64,000 nucleotides of DNA from Verrucomicrobiaceae bacterium UBA2429 (GCA_002343505.1 DDQZ01000070.1:62001-126000), one strand, 5' to 3'. Shown: positions 24,718 through 33,883, counted from the first letter of the stretch. Made by a program: numbers and translations. Notes: generated by a model from the sequence alone, not told the origin.

Positions 24718-25656
24718 TCACACCGCCAGTTCGACGACATGCGCGGTCACCGCCTTGGCCAGCCCCTCCAAATTGTATCCACCCTCAAGCACGGAAACGA
24801 GGCGTCCCTGGCAGTGCTCGTCAGCGGCTTGTTTCAAGAGCCGGGTCAAGGCAGCGAAGTCCGTGTCCGTGAGACGGAATCGCCCCAGAGGATCGCGCTC
24901 GCGCGAGTCAAAGCCGGCCGAGATCATGATGAGGTCCGGTTTGAAGCTCTCGAGCGCGGGCAGCAGCTTCTCCTCAAAAGCCGCGCCGATTTCCTTCATG
25001 CCCGCTCCTGCGGCCAGCGGGCAGTTCAGCGTGCTGCCGCGCCCCTTGCCCGCGCCGGTCTCCTCCGCATGACCCGTGAAGGGATACCAGGGTGATTGAT
25101 GCGTGCTGAAAAAGAGCACGCTGCCGTCCTCATAAAAGATGTCCTGCGTGCCGTTCCCGTGATGCACATCCCAGTCCACGATGACCACCTTTCCAGCCCC
25201 ATGCCTCGCCTGCGCATGACGCGCGCCGAGGGCGATGTTGTTGAACACGCAAAAGCCCATCCCCTGCGCGGGCCTTGCGTGATGCCCCGGCGGACGCACG
25301 GCGCAAAACGCTCTTGAGAGCTTGCCCGTCATCACCGAATCCACCGCCTCGATCACACCGCCCACCGCATGGAGCGCCGCGTCATGCGAGCCGGGGCTGA
25401 TCTGCGTGTCGCCCGTGCTGAGCGTGTCGAGTCCTGCCGCGATCTCCTCCCGCACCAGTTCGATGTATTGGCGCGTATGGCAGCGCTCCAGCTCCGGCGG
25501 CTCAGCGGGTCGTGAAACAATCGGCCTCAGCCGCGCCGTAAGTCCAGCCTCCGCCAAAGCGCGCGTCACCGCCGCATGACGCTCCGCGCATTCCGGGTGC
25601 CCGGATCCCGTGTCATGTCTGGCAAAGACGGGGTCTTGAAGAAGTCCGGTGCTCAT
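24718..25656 (-). CDS. Histone deacetylase family (deacetylase-fold) hydrolase
   Basis: A 312-residue arginase/deacetylase-fold enzyme. ATG at 25656 starts at the conserved GLLQDPVFARHDTGSGHPE. The catalytic and zinc-binding blocks are RPPGHHARP, VDWDVHHGNGTQDIFY and MISAGFDSR, and the C-terminal VLEGGYNLEGLA is typical. Bacterial members act on acetylpolyamines, acetoin-related or other small N-acetyl substrates; the substrate cannot be told. It lies between the kinase and the ECF sigma genes, 68-70 bases from each, with no obvious functional tie. Confidence 0.92.
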   Translation of the reverse strand: MSTGLLQDPVFARHDTGSGHPECAERHAAVTRALAEAGLTARLRPIVSRPAEPPELERCHTRQYIELVREEIAAGLDTLSTGDTQISPGSHDAALHAVGGVIEAVDSVMTGKLSRAFCAVRPPGHHARPAQGMGFCVFNNIALGARHAQARHGAGKVVIVDWDVHHGNGTQDIFYEDGSVLFFSTHQSPWYPFTGHAEETGAGKGRGSTLNCPLAAGAGMKEIGAAFEEKLLPALESFKPDLIMISAGFDSRERDPLGRFRLTDTDFAALTRLLKQAADEHCQGRLVSVLEGGYNLEGLAKAVTAHVVELAV

Positions 25657-25724
25657 GATGGGTTGCGTAGTTTGCCCGGACTTTGGCTGTTCCAGGGCAA
25701 AACGCAATCCATGCGGCAATCATC

Positions 25725-27542
25725 TCACCAGGCCGCCATCAATCCCGTGGGACCGAGGCGGACCTGTGTGACGCCTTCGGGAAGGCGAAAACGCTGCGGG
25801 GAATCTGAAATACGCGGCCCCCAGAGGGTGGCTTTGCCGTCGGATTCCCAGCCCAGCCAGATGCCCTCCTGCTGAATGACACGAGCCTGGCTGGAAAGAC
25901 CCGCCGGTTTGCTTCCCTGAATGTCTGACTGCGGGCGGCCATCCATGTGCGCGGGGAATTTCTCCGCTTCAGCCGGGAGCAGTCGTCTCAGACCGGCTCC
26001 AGGCTCGCGCGGCAGTAAAAAAGCCGCGCCGCTTTCCGCCCATGCCACGGCATCCGTGGCGGTGGCGGTGAGACGAACGATGGGTTCAGCCAGCACACTT
26101 TTCCGGTCGCCAGGGAGGATCAGACCCGCTGTGGAGCGCGGGGGCCAGACGATTGGCAGTCCTTTGCCTGGCTCGCGGTCACTCCAGATGATAATGCTGC
26201 CATCGTGGAGCAAGGCCGCGCCGCCATCGGCGATGAGGACCGCGTCTTTCCAGCCGGCGCCGGTGGTGGAAGCCGGCGGGTACAGGGCGGGAGGGACGGG
26301 ATCAAGCGACCAGACATGAACCTTGGAAAATTGCGGCGGCAATGCCCCAGGTGAGGGCGGCTCCTGACGTGTCTCTGGTGACGACACCGGGGCTGGCATG
26401 GGCGGACTTTCTTTTTTGGCGGGATAAGATTGGGCAGCCGCCGGTTTCGGAGGCTCGGATGCGGGTTCCGGGAGTTTGGGCTGCGGCTCCCGCGCAGTCA
26501 TTGGCGCATGTTGATCCGGTTTGCTCTCCGGCGCTTGCTTGAAGAATACCAAAGCCGCTGCGGCAACAACCACGCACACGATCAGCAAGGCCGCCCACGC
26601 ACGCCAGGGAGCGGGTGCCTTGCTCGTATCCGCGGCGGGGCGGCTCGCGGATTCTGTGACATCCTCTTTCAACTCTGCCGCCGCCTGGTAGCGGTCCTCG
26701 GGTCGCTCCTGGAGAGCGCGCCGCACCACGGAGTCGAGCCGCGCGTCGCTGCCAGCCTTGCGCGAAGGCGGCTGGAAGACTCCGCGCGGCAGCTCGCCGG
26801 TGAGCATTTCATAGAGCAGCACTCCGAGGCTGTAGATGTCCGCCCGGTGGTCCGCATGAGCGGCATCCCGCGCCTGCTCGGGCGCGGTGTAGGCGGGCGT
26901 GCCCATGAAAGCTCCTGTGCGGGAAAGTGTCAGCGCATCCTCCCCGGCGGCATGGTCCAGACGGGCGAGACCGAAGTCGGCCACTTTAACCTGCCCTGCG
27001 GAGTTGATGAGGATGTTCGAGGGCTTGATGTCACGGTGGATGACGCCCTGCCCATGCGCGCAGGCCAGCGCGTCGCAGACCTGGCGGACGACCTCGATGG
27101 CGCGCGGCGCGTCCATTTTTCCCCCGGCGATGAGGCGGCTGAGCGGCTGGCCGTCCACATGCTCCATGACAAAGAAGAAGTGTCCTGCCGGCGTGATGCC
27201 CGCCTCATGCAGGGCGACGATGTTCGGGTGCCGCAGTCGGGCCAGGGCGCGCGCCTCGCGCCGGAAACGCTCCACCTGCCGCTCGTCAGCGCTGGCCTCG
27301 ATGGGCAGCAGCTTCACCGCCACATCGCGGGCCAGATCAGACTGGTGGAAATGATACACCGCGCCCATGCCGCCGCGCCCTAGCAGGCCCTTTGCCTGCC
27401 ACTGCGGAAAAAGCGCGGCCACCTCCTCCATGCCTGGCGGCTCCCACGCTCCACCTGCCGCCGCAGGCGCGGCCTCGTCCGCCAGAGAGAAGAGCGCGGC
27501 GGGATCGAGGCCGTGAAGGAGCTTGGAATCCTGGGATGGCAT
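25725..27542 (-). CDS. Membrane-anchored serine/threonine protein kinase
   Basis: A 605-residue Hanks-type kinase. ATG at 27542 is preferred to the upstream TTG at 27569. The glycine loop LGRGGMG is at 54-60, the ATP lysine K77 in VAVKLLP, the catalytic loop IHRDIKPSN near 170, DFG near 190, and GTPAYTAPEQ in the activation segment. A transmembrane helix (WAALLIVCVVVAAAALVFF, about 315-335) separates it from a proline-rich linker and an extracytoplasmic domain of about 200 residues that recalls RCC1/beta-propeller repeats (DAVLIADGGAALLHDGSIIIW). It follows the OmpA gene by 31 bases, suggesting co-transcription, and lies close to a sigma factor. Confidence 0.93.
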   Translation of the reverse strand: MPSQDSKLLHGLDPAALFSLADEAAPAAAGGAWEPPGMEEVAALFPQWQAKGLLGRGGMGAVYHFHQSDLARDVAVKLLPIEASADERQVERFRREARALARLRHPNIVALHEAGITPAGHFFFVMEHVDGQPLSRLIAGGKMDAPRAIEVVRQVCDALACAHGQGVIHRDIKPSNILINSAGQVKVADFGLARLDHAAGEDALTLSRTGAFMGTPAYTAPEQARDAAHADHRADIYSLGVLLYEMLTGELPRGVFQPPSRKAGSDARLDSVVRRALQERPEDRYQAAAELKEDVTESASRPAADTSKAPAPWRAWAALLIVCVVVAAAALVFFKQAPESKPDQHAPMTAREPQPKLPEPASEPPKPAAAQSYPAKKESPPMPAPVSSPETRQEPPSPGALPPQFSKVHVWSLDPVPPALYPPASTTGAGWKDAVLIADGGAALLHDGSIIIWSDREPGKGLPIVWPPRSTAGLILPGDRKSVLAEPIVRLTATATDAVAWAESGAAFLLPREPGAGLRRLLPAEAEKFPAHMDGRPQSDIQGSKPAGLSSQARVIQQEGIWLGWESDGKATLWGPRISDSPQRFRLPEGVTQVRLGPTGLMAAW

Positions 27543-27573
27543 GGCTCGCGGGGTCACCGGTTTGACCAAAAGG

Positions 27574-28590
27574 TCAGCGCGCCACCAATTCCACCCGGCG
27601 ATTCAGAGCGCGTCCTTCCTCCGTGCTGTTCGTGGTCACCGGGGCCATGAAGCTGGCACCGAGGGGCAGCATGCGGTCGGCGGCGATGCCATGCTTGGCG
27701 GCGAGCTCGGCGACGACGGCCCTGGCGCGGCGTTTGGAGAGGTCTTCGTTGAATTCAAAGGTGCCGACGTTGTCGGTGTGGCCGACGACGAGGACTTTCA
27801 GGTTGGGCTCGGCTTTGAGCAGCGCGGCCATCTCGGCGAGCGTGGGGGCGGACTCGGGTTTGATGTCGGCCTTGTTGAAGTCAAAGAGGATGCCGTAGAT
27901 GGCCACCTTGCCGCTGGAGGAGATGGATTTCCGCATCTCGGCGGCGGAGAGGTGCACCATCTTTTCCTCCATCGGGCGTGTGTTCACGACATCCACCTGG
28001 ATGACGACGGAATCTTGCGGGATGGTGATGTGCTGCTTCCAAGGGTTCGCCTCCGAGCTGGGCAGCATGGGGTGATCCCACGAACGCGCGGCGATGAACA
28101 CGGCGGCGAAAAGGCCGCTCTTTTCCATGCAGAAGTAGCGGCGCTCCTTCAAGCCGGTGGTCATGAGCTGGTGATCCAGCTCCGGCACGCCGTAGTAAGC
28201 GCGAGGCGGGCCGTTGCGGATCTCGCGGTCGCCACCGCTCCAGATTTCTGCGAAGCCGGCGTCTTTGAAGGCAATCTCGTAGTTGCGGGCGATCTCGAGC
28301 GTGCTGCGTTTGCCGGCGCCGAGGTTCAAATAGAGATAAGTCGTGCGATGCGTGCGGCCTTCCACCTTGCGCACTTCCTTCGGGTCGGTGGAGACGGGCG
28401 AGCTGAGGCCGCCGATCTGCAGGCCGAGCTCGCCAAATTTTTGCTCGGATTGCAGCACGATGGTGCTGCCTTCATAGCGCGGCAGGCCGGGGTAGTCCTT
28501 GGTGTTCGGAGCGTCCTTGGTGGGGACGATTTTCTGCTGCGCAAAAGCACCGGTTGTGGCGAGGATGAGGAGGAGGTGATGAAGTTTCAT
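27574..28590 (-). CDS. OmpA-family outer-membrane/peptidoglycan-binding protein
   Basis: A 338-residue exported protein; ATG at 28590 gives a signal peptide ending at TGAFAQ. The N-terminal ~200 residues are a domain resembling DUF4892-type proteins (PGLPRYEGSTIVLQSEQKFGE). The C-terminal OmpA domain (about 225-335) has ILFDFNKADIKPES, VLVVGHTDNVGTFEFNEDLSKRRA and the final NRRVEL, and should bind peptidoglycan. It precedes the kinase gene. A TGTAACATCC box lies 45 bases upstream of the start. Confidence 0.9.
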   Translation of the reverse strand: MKLHHLLLILATTGAFAQQKIVPTKDAPNTKDYPGLPRYEGSTIVLQSEQKFGELGLQIGGLSSPVSTDPKEVRKVEGRTHRTTYLYLNLGAGKRSTLEIARNYEIAFKDAGFAEIWSGGDREIRNGPPRAYYGVPELDHQLMTTGLKERRYFCMEKSGLFAAVFIAARSWDHPMLPSSEANPWKQHITIPQDSVVIQVDVVNTRPMEEKMVHLSAAEMRKSISSSGKVAIYGILFDFNKADIKPESAPTLAEMAALLKAEPNLKVLVVGHTDNVGTFEFNEDLSKRRARAVVAELAAKHGIAADRMLPLGASFMAPVTTNSTEEGRALNRRVELVAR

Positions 28591-28634
28591 GGGATGAACA
28601 GGTGGTTCGACAGGCTTTCTGGCGGTGCGTGGCG

Positions 28635-28644
28635 GGATGTTACA
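28635..28644 (-). promoter_or_regulatory. TGTAAC-type box upstream of the OmpA gene
   Basis: TGTAACATCCCGCC on the minus strand, 45 bases before the ATG, strongly resembles TGTAACGTCCTCCC upstream of the secreted gene at 29951. The two boxes flank the ECF sigma gene at 29109. They may be a shared promoter element, inferred from similarity alone. Confidence 0.35.
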
Positions 28645-28649
28645 AAAAA

Positions 28650-29012
28650 TCATTTCCCCAGGGCTGACTTCGCCTGGTCAACAAGGTACTTTGGGGCACT
28701 GACGGCAGGATTCTTCGAGGAATAGACGACTTCAATCGGCCCACCCTCGTCATGGCGGCCGTAAGTGTCCCAGGTCACCACCGAAGTGTGCTCATGCGCC
28801 GCTCCCGTGCTGTCGGTGTAGCGATAAACGAGCTTCTGGCGGCGCGAGGTCGAACTGCCGGCTTTCACCGAGCGCTTCCCAGTCACTTGGCCGGTTGTCT
28901 CAATGCCGTGCTCGCAAAGCTCTCGAAATTGGAGGCCGCGTTTCACGAGCAAGACGATGATGGCGCCCACAATGAGCACGGGAACGAGGAGACCGATGAG
29001 AATTCCGATCAT
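28650..29012 (-). CDS. DUF3592 membrane protein
   Basis: A 120-residue protein with one N-terminal transmembrane helix (IGILIGLLVPVLIVGAIIVLL) and a DUF3592 beta domain (GIETTGQVTGKRSV, KLVYRYTDSTGAAHEHTS, GGPIEVVYSSKNP). The family is widespread and its role unknown. It precedes the OmpA gene by 59 bases. Confidence 0.83.
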   Translation of the reverse strand: MIGILIGLLVPVLIVGAIIVLLVKRGLQFRELCEHGIETTGQVTGKRSVKAGSSTSRRQKLVYRYTDSTGAAHEHTSVVTWDTYGRHDEGGPIEVVYSSKNPAVSAPKYLVDQAKSALGK

Positions 29013-29108
29013 GGTGCATGGATGGGTTGAATCCGGCGAAACTTTACAAGGGCTTCGTCGTTCGTCATTCTGAATTCGTCATTTGGGCCGCACCCATTAT
29101 GTTCCCGC
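29013..29108. other. Short intergenic region with TTCGTCATT direct repeats
   Basis: Divergent region between the DUF3592 gene and an ECF sigma gene. TTCGTCATT occurs twice at about 29062 and 29075, the kind of low-complexity spacer also seen at 10821. Confidence 0.5.
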
Positions 29109-29843
29109 ATGACCACCGCCTCAAACGCCGCCTTTCCTGTCACGCGCTGGAGCCTCGTGGCCGGCGCGCGTGCCGCGGCGGACCCGAACCGCAAACGCGC
29201 GGCGCTGGAGGAGCTGTGCGGGCTCTACTGGCGGCCGATCTACGGATTCCTGCGTCGTCGCGGTCTGAGCGTCGCGGAGGCGCAGGACGATGCGCAGGGC
29301 TTTTTCATGTCGCTGCTCGAAGAAGACCTCTTTGCCAAGGCGCAGGCCGAGACGGGCCGCATGCGCAGCTTTCTGCTGGCTGCCCTCCAACGTTGGCAGC
29401 GCGGCGAGTGGCGCAAGGCGCAGGCGGAGAAGCGCGGCGGTGGCAACGAGCTGTTCTCACTCGAAGTCATGGCCGAGGAGGATGGCTTCGAGGCCGCCGG
29501 CAACGACGATGACACGCCCGAGCGCCGCTTTGAAAAAAGCTGCGCCCTCGCGCTCCTCGAAGCCGCGATGCAACGACTCGCCAAAGAACAAAGCGCCGCG
29601 GGGAAAGGCGAAAACTTTGACACGCTGCGCCCGCTGCTGGCTCCGCTCGGCGGCGAGACATCCATCACGCAGGAAGAGGCTGCGAAGCGTCTGCGCATGA
29701 CGGCAGAGGCACTGCGCGTGACTTTGCACCGCCTGCGGAAACGTTTTGCCGAGGTCCTGCGTGAGACTGTGGCCGACACACTGACCGATCCGACGGAGCA
29801 GGCGATTCAGGAGGAGATGGATGCTCTGAGAGCGGCTTTTTAG
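29109..29843 (+). CDS. ECF sigma factor of the PVC-type, larger than usual
   Basis: A 244-residue sigma-70 family protein starting at the ATG at 29109. FPVTRWSLV at the N-terminus, ALEELCGLYWRPIYGFLRRRGLS and AEAQDDAQGFFMSLLE mark region 2; ITQEEAAKRLRMTAEALRVTLHRLRKRF is the region 4 helix-turn-helix. This type is abundant in Planctomycetes and Verrucomicrobia, often near Ser/Thr kinases, as here. It lies 107 bases before the secreted-protein gene, and similar TGTAAC boxes lie on both sides of it, so it may control neighbouring genes. Confidence 0.88.
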   Translation: MTTASNAAFPVTRWSLVAGARAAADPNRKRAALEELCGLYWRPIYGFLRRRGLSVAEAQDDAQGFFMSLLEEDLFAKAQAETGRMRSFLLAALQRWQRGEWRKAQAEKRGGGNELFSLEVMAEEDGFEAAGNDDDTPERRFEKSCALALLEAAMQRLAKEQSAAGKGENFDTLRPLLAPLGGETSITQEEAAKRLRMTAEALRVTLHRLRKRFAEVLRETVADTLTDPTEQAIQEEMDALRAAF

Positions 29844-29868
29844 GCTTGGAAAAAAATTTCGCGGAACG

Positions 29869-29878
29869 TGTAACGTCC
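29869..29878 (+). promoter_or_regulatory. TGTAAC-type box upstream of the secreted-protein gene
   Basis: TGTAACGTCCTCCC, 73 bases before the ATG at 29951, preceded by GGAAC. It resembles the box at 28635 on the opposite strand. Candidate promoter element of an ECF-type sigma factor. Confidence 0.35.
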
Positions 29879-29950
29879 TCCCGCGCCCTGCCAGACAGGG
29901 GATGACGCGGCCCTCTTTGCGGTCGCAAGAACTCAAACCAAGTCATCCCC

Positions 29951-31300
29951 ATGAAAACGAAACTCACCCTCCTCCTCGCCCTGGCCGTCAGTGCTTCGGC
30001 GAACGCCGAAAAGCCGAACTTCAACGGCTTCAAGCCCGCCCAGAGCGCCTCCGCTCCGCGTGCCGCGCCGTCTTATTCCGGTGGTGGCTCGTCCCGTTCC
30101 TTCAATCCCGGCCAGGCCATCGGCATCGCCCGCAGCCTGCTGCCGCTGGTCATGAATGCCACGCCTCCTCCTCCGCCGCGCCCGAGCGCGGTCAAACGCA
30201 GCCCCAGCCCGGCCGTGACCACGAACAAGCCCGCCACACGCAGCGTGTCCAAACCCGCCACGGTGACCCGCAATCCGGCGTCTGGCAGCCGTGGCGCGCT
30301 TCCCGCCCCGGTGGGCGGCATGGACCCGAAACTCGCCGAGGGCCTGGAAGCCGGCCGCCAGATCGCGAGCGGTCTTCAGTCACTTGAGTCCCTGCGTGCC
30401 TCTTTCGGCTCCGTGGAAGGTTTGGGTGATGTGTTTCACCAGCCCGGCAACGCCGGACCAGGCAGCCAGGGCGGTGTGCGCGATCCGTTTGGCGGCGGTT
30501 CTGAATATGATGGCGGCAAGGTGAGTAATCCGCTCGACCGTTTCTCCACCGCCAAGCCGCGTGACATTCGCGGCGGCTTCAGCAACAGCCGCAGGGGGAA
30601 CGCAACAACCGGCCTGAGCCGGACAGGCGACCGCGTTTTGGAGAGCGAAGTCTCCACGGCCTCGGGACGCGATGGCACCAGCACGCCTGTGCAATCCACC
30701 ACGCACGAAAACGGCGACGTCACTGCCAGCACCACCGCCACCACACGCGACGGCAACACCACGGAGGTGGAGGTCACCGAATTCAGTGATGGCTCCGGCA
30801 CCTCGACCACCACCCACAGCAACGACGGCAGTACGGACACCGTGACGATGACCCGCCGTGACAGCTCGGGTGCCGTACTTTGGACAAGAACGGACAGCGT
30901 CCATGCCGGCGGCAAGCAGCACATCGTGACCCGCGATGGCAGCGGCAGGGTCACCTCCGACACCACGGAGTATTACACACCGGGCAGCCGCACCTGCGAC
31001 CGCAGCCCTGGCGAAATCGCCGCTGGCGGCCCCGTCAACGGCACCGGCCCCGGTGTGGCTGATGCGGCCGGCCTGATGCCCCTCGACCTCCTGCGCCAGT
31101 TCGCGAATGGTGAAGGCGCCAGCGGAGGGACCAACACCATGACCAGCGGCAGTCTCAGCAGCCGTCACGTCAACCCCGACCGCAACGGCAGCAGCGGCCC
31201 CATGCGCAACCGCCTTCCCGTGGACAGCTTTGGCACCATCAGCAATCCCGCTCCCCTGGGCGGCGAAGGTGCCGCTGGCGGCGGCAACAGGCCTGACTGA
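29951..31300 (+). CDS. Secreted low-complexity protein of unknown function
   Basis: A 449-residue protein with a signal peptide (KTKLTLLLALAVSASANA). The first third is rich in Pro, Ser and Arg. Residues about 220-350 are Thr/Ser/Asp-rich beta-type repeats (TTHENGDVTASTTATTRDGNTT, THSNDGSTDTVTMTRRDSSG, IVTRDGSGRVTSDTTEYY) that recall YD/RHS-like strands but are too few to call that family. The C-terminus is glycine- and asparagine-rich. I recognise no domain. It directly follows the ECF sigma gene. Confidence 0.7.
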   Translation: MKTKLTLLLALAVSASANAEKPNFNGFKPAQSASAPRAAPSYSGGGSSRSFNPGQAIGIARSLLPLVMNATPPPPPRPSAVKRSPSPAVTTNKPATRSVSKPATVTRNPASGSRGALPAPVGGMDPKLAEGLEAGRQIASGLQSLESLRASFGSVEGLGDVFHQPGNAGPGSQGGVRDPFGGGSEYDGGKVSNPLDRFSTAKPRDIRGGFSNSRRGNATTGLSRTGDRVLESEVSTASGRDGTSTPVQSTTHENGDVTASTTATTRDGNTTEVEVTEFSDGSGTSTTTHSNDGSTDTVTMTRRDSSGAVLWTRTDSVHAGGKQHIVTRDGSGRVTSDTTEYYTPGSRTCDRSPGEIAAGGPVNGTGPGVADAAGLMPLDLLRQFANGEGASGGTNTMTSGSLSSRHVNPDRNGSSGPMRNRLPVDSFGTISNPAPLGGEGAAGGGNRPD

Positions 31301-31328
31301 ACCGGCCCGGCAAAACCGGACTTAAATG

Positions 31329-31353
31329 CCCCTGGGTGCCTCGCATCCAGGGG
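31329..31353. terminator. Terminator candidate between convergent genes
   Basis: CCCCTGG (31329-31335) pairs with CCAGGGG (31347-31353) around an 11-nt loop and is followed by TTTGG on the plus strand. Confidence 0.5.
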
Positions 31354-31374
31354 TTTGGTGCTGCTTGAGACCAT

Positions 31375-32379
31375 CTATCGCAAAGGCGCGCTCCATAAAT
31401 TTCCTCCCGAGGTGATGAAAAGCATTTTGCCATCCGCTCCACCGAAGGCGCAGTTGCAGCACTCGTCCGGCGCGGTGGGAACAAAGTCGAGCAGACGGCC
31501 TGAGCCGGAGAGTATGTAACAGCCCGCCTTGAAGCGAGTCGTTTCATATTCGGTGGGTTTGTTCGTGCCGGCAGCCACATAAATGCGCCCCTTTGCATCC
31601 ATCTTCATGCCGTCAGGTCCGCGCCCGTCTTTCCAGTCAAAGATCACCCTCCTCGTGCCAGGCTTCACATCGCCATATTCGTCCAGCTCATAGCGCAGCA
31701 GTTTGCGCGAGCCGCCGCGGGTGTTGTTGTTGTTGTCGGCGATGTAGAGAAAGCGGTCGTCCGGGGTGATGAGGATGCCATTCGGCCGCTCCGCGCCCTC
31801 GCAGAGGATGCGAGTGACATTTGGGATGTCATATGCGAACGCACAAAGTCCGTCCGGAAGCCTGGCCTGCCGATTGATGCGATAGACGCCTTCGATGGGC
31901 ATCTGCCCCGGCTTGATTCCTGCGGGTTCGCACCCGTCAACTTGATCAAATATTTCCATCCCCGCCCGCGAGCCATAACGCGGGTCGGTAAAGTAGATGA
32001 GACCCTTCGAGTCCATGCACAGGTCATTGGGAGAGTTGAAGCGCTTCCCGAGAAACCGATCCGCCAGCACGGTGATGGAGCCGTCTTTTTCCGTGCGCGT
32101 CACCCGGCGCGTCTTCGTCTCACAGGCCACAAGTCTGCCCTCGCGGTCAAAGAGCAGTCCGTTCGAGGCATTATGGCGGAAAACACTGACGCGCCCGTCC
32201 GGTCCCATGCGATTGATGTGCTTGCCGTCCGTGAAGTAAAGAGAGCCATCTTTCCACGCCGGCCCCTCCACCGCGCCGATGCTGCCGTGGTCCCTGGTTT
32301 TCGCTCCCGGCACCAGAGGGGATGTCAGCACGGTGCAGGAAGAAAGGGCGAGGGGCAGCAGGAGCGGCAGGTATTTCAT
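31375..32379 (-). CDS. SMP-30/gluconolactonase-like lipoprotein
   Basis: A 334-residue protein with a lipoprotein signal (lipobox LSSC, Cys15). It has the six-bladed propeller pattern of SMP-30/Gluconolactonase/LRE proteins: GAVEGPAWKDGSLYFTD, NASNGLLFDREGRLVACET, FNSPNDLCMDSKGLIYFTDPRYG, RPNGILITPDDRFLYIADN and PDGMKMDAKGRIYVA. Metal-binding positions (the Glu of VEGP, the Asn of SPND and the Asp near PDG) are kept, so a lactonase activity on a sugar lactone is plausible. Confidence 0.92.
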   Translation of the reverse strand: MKYLPLLLPLALSSCTVLTSPLVPGAKTRDHGSIGAVEGPAWKDGSLYFTDGKHINRMGPDGRVSVFRHNASNGLLFDREGRLVACETKTRRVTRTEKDGSITVLADRFLGKRFNSPNDLCMDSKGLIYFTDPRYGSRAGMEIFDQVDGCEPAGIKPGQMPIEGVYRINRQARLPDGLCAFAYDIPNVTRILCEGAERPNGILITPDDRFLYIADNNNNTRGGSRKLLRYELDEYGDVKPGTRRVIFDWKDGRGPDGMKMDAKGRIYVAAGTNKPTEYETTRFKAGCYILSGSGRLLDFVPTAPDECCNCAFGGADGKMLFITSGGNLWSAPLR

Positions 32380-32454
32380 GACACGCCATCAAACGCCCGT
32401 CACGGCATTGAATCACGCCAAAAATAAACTGCCCAGGCATCCAGAACGCGGACC

Positions 32455-33222
32455 TCACATGCGGCGGCCCGCAAGCCTGCGCATGAGTTCCTTGGCCTGC
32501 TCCACACTAAGGTCCGGCTGCAAGGAAACCAGCCGCGCCAGCCAGGCGCTGACCACCGGGGCCGCGAAGCTGCTGCCTGTGACTTTTTTCCATCCGCCCT
32601 GCCAGGGAACGGTCACCTCGAAACCGCGCGCGGCGAATTCCACCATGCCCGCACCGGTCCGGTGCTCCCAGCCGTCGTGGTCGAGCGCGGCCAGGTTCAC
32701 CGTCAGCACCGTGGGAAACCAGCCGGGCCACTCGCGCAGACCGGCGTCGTCGTTGCTGCACGCCGCCACGATGTGGGCGCGGCTCAGATAAGCGGCATCC
32801 GTCCACTCTTTGTAGGGCATGACAAAACGCGCCTCCCCAGGGCTGCCAAAACTGCAGTTTAAAATCTGGTAGCCGCGCTCCAAAGCCAGCCGCGCCGCCT
32901 CCCAAATGACGGTGCTGCGCGAACGCAGGGCGCCATCCAGCACGCGAAAACTGCCGATCTCCGCGCACGGAGCCAGCCGGCGGATGATCCAGGCGATCGC
33001 CGTGCCGTGGCCAATCGCATCCCCGTTGCCAGCCTTTGATTCCAAAAAATTTCCCCCCGCCTCAAACATCACATCATCCGCCAAGCTCAGGCCCTCCAAT
33101 GCCGGATGTGCGGTATCCACACCCGAATCCAGGATGGCGACACGAACACCCGCGCCCGAACTCGCGCCCAAAGCGATAGCGGTTCGTGCAAGCGCTTCCT
33201 CATCATGGAAATAACTGCTCAT
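32455..33222 (-). CDS. Small cytosolic subtilisin-like (S8) serine protease
   Basis: A 255-residue protein. ATG at 33222 is chosen because the subtilase core begins about 25 residues later. The triad is D32 (VAILDSGVDTAHP), H72 (AIGHGTAIAW) and S218 (VTGSSFAAP), with N157 as the oxyanion residue (AACSNDD). There is no signal peptide and no I9 propeptide, so it should act inside the cell. It starts 13 bases after the stop of the GAF-protein gene and is the last gene of a run that begins with a restriction-modification pair. Confidence 0.9.
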   Translation of the reverse strand: MSSYFHDEEALARTAIALGASSGAGVRVAILDSGVDTAHPALEGLSLADDVMFEAGGNFLESKAGNGDAIGHGTAIAWIIRRLAPCAEIGSFRVLDGALRSRSTVIWEAARLALERGYQILNCSFGSPGEARFVMPYKEWTDAAYLSRAHIVAACSNDDAGLREWPGWFPTVLTVNLAALDHDGWEHRTGAGMVEFAARGFEVTVPWQGGWKKVTGSSFAAPVVSAWLARLVSLQPDLSVEQAKELMRRLAGRRM

Positions 33223-33235
33223 AGAGAAACGGGGG

Positions 33236-33883
33236 TCAGTCCTCCCAGCCGAGCGCCCAGGCACTGAGGCGGTGGTCGAGCAGCCTGCCGAGCACCTGCG
33301 CGGCGGTCTCCATCGCCGCCAGATGAGCCAGGCTGAAGGACTCCGGCAGCGCATGACCAGGCGGCAAGTCAGCCCTGGAACGCGGCGCCTCCCTCAAGCC
33401 GGGCAGCGCGTCGAGCCGGATCAAGCGCACGGCGGTGACCACGCCGCGCACCTCCCCCGCGAAGCGCAGCGGCACGGCCAGCATGGCCCAGGTGAGCACG
33501 CCGAGCGCGCGGTCGAGCGCGCGGTTTTGCCTTTGATGGAAGCACACCTCGCTCTCGCACATGGCCAGCCCGCTGGTGAAAACAAGTCCTGTGATGCCCT
33601 CCGCCGCCGGCAGGCGAAAGCTGCCTGTGAAACGCGCCGCGTCCGGGCCGTTGTTCCAGACCGGCACCAGCACCGCGCCATCCTCCACCGCCAGCCAGAG
33701 CGATCCCTCATGCGCTTCGATGTTTTTCAGAGCCGCGTCCAGGCCCCGCGCGGGCAGCCCCTCCGCCAGCGCGGCCGCGCGCGTTTCCTGCGCGCGGCGC
33801 AGGAAATCCATCCTGCGCCGCGAAAAACGCTCCTCGAAGTCGGCGAGATCAGGATCAGGCAAAGCGGGAAACGGCGCGGGCAT
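33236..33883 (-). CDS. GAF-domain-like protein
   Basis: A 215-residue soluble protein. ATG at 33883 is chosen over upstream starts that would overlap the restriction enzyme gene. After a helical N-terminal region (FEERFSRRRMDFLRRAQET) it has a GAF-like pattern: GSLWLAVEDGAVLVPVWNN, GITGLVFTSGLAMCESEVCFHQRQ and MLAVPLRFAGEVRGVVTAVR. GAF domains bind small ligands or mediate dimerisation. With the subtilase 13 bases downstream, it may be its ligand-dependent regulator (inference). Confidence 0.72.
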   Translation of the reverse strand: MPAPFPALPDPDLADFEERFSRRRMDFLRRAQETRAAALAEGLPARGLDAALKNIEAHEGSLWLAVEDGAVLVPVWNNGPDAARFTGSFRLPAAEGITGLVFTSGLAMCESEVCFHQRQNRALDRALGVLTWAMLAVPLRFAGEVRGVVTAVRLIRLDALPGLREAPRSRADLPPGHALPESFSLAHLAAMETAAQVLGRLLDHRLSAWALGWED

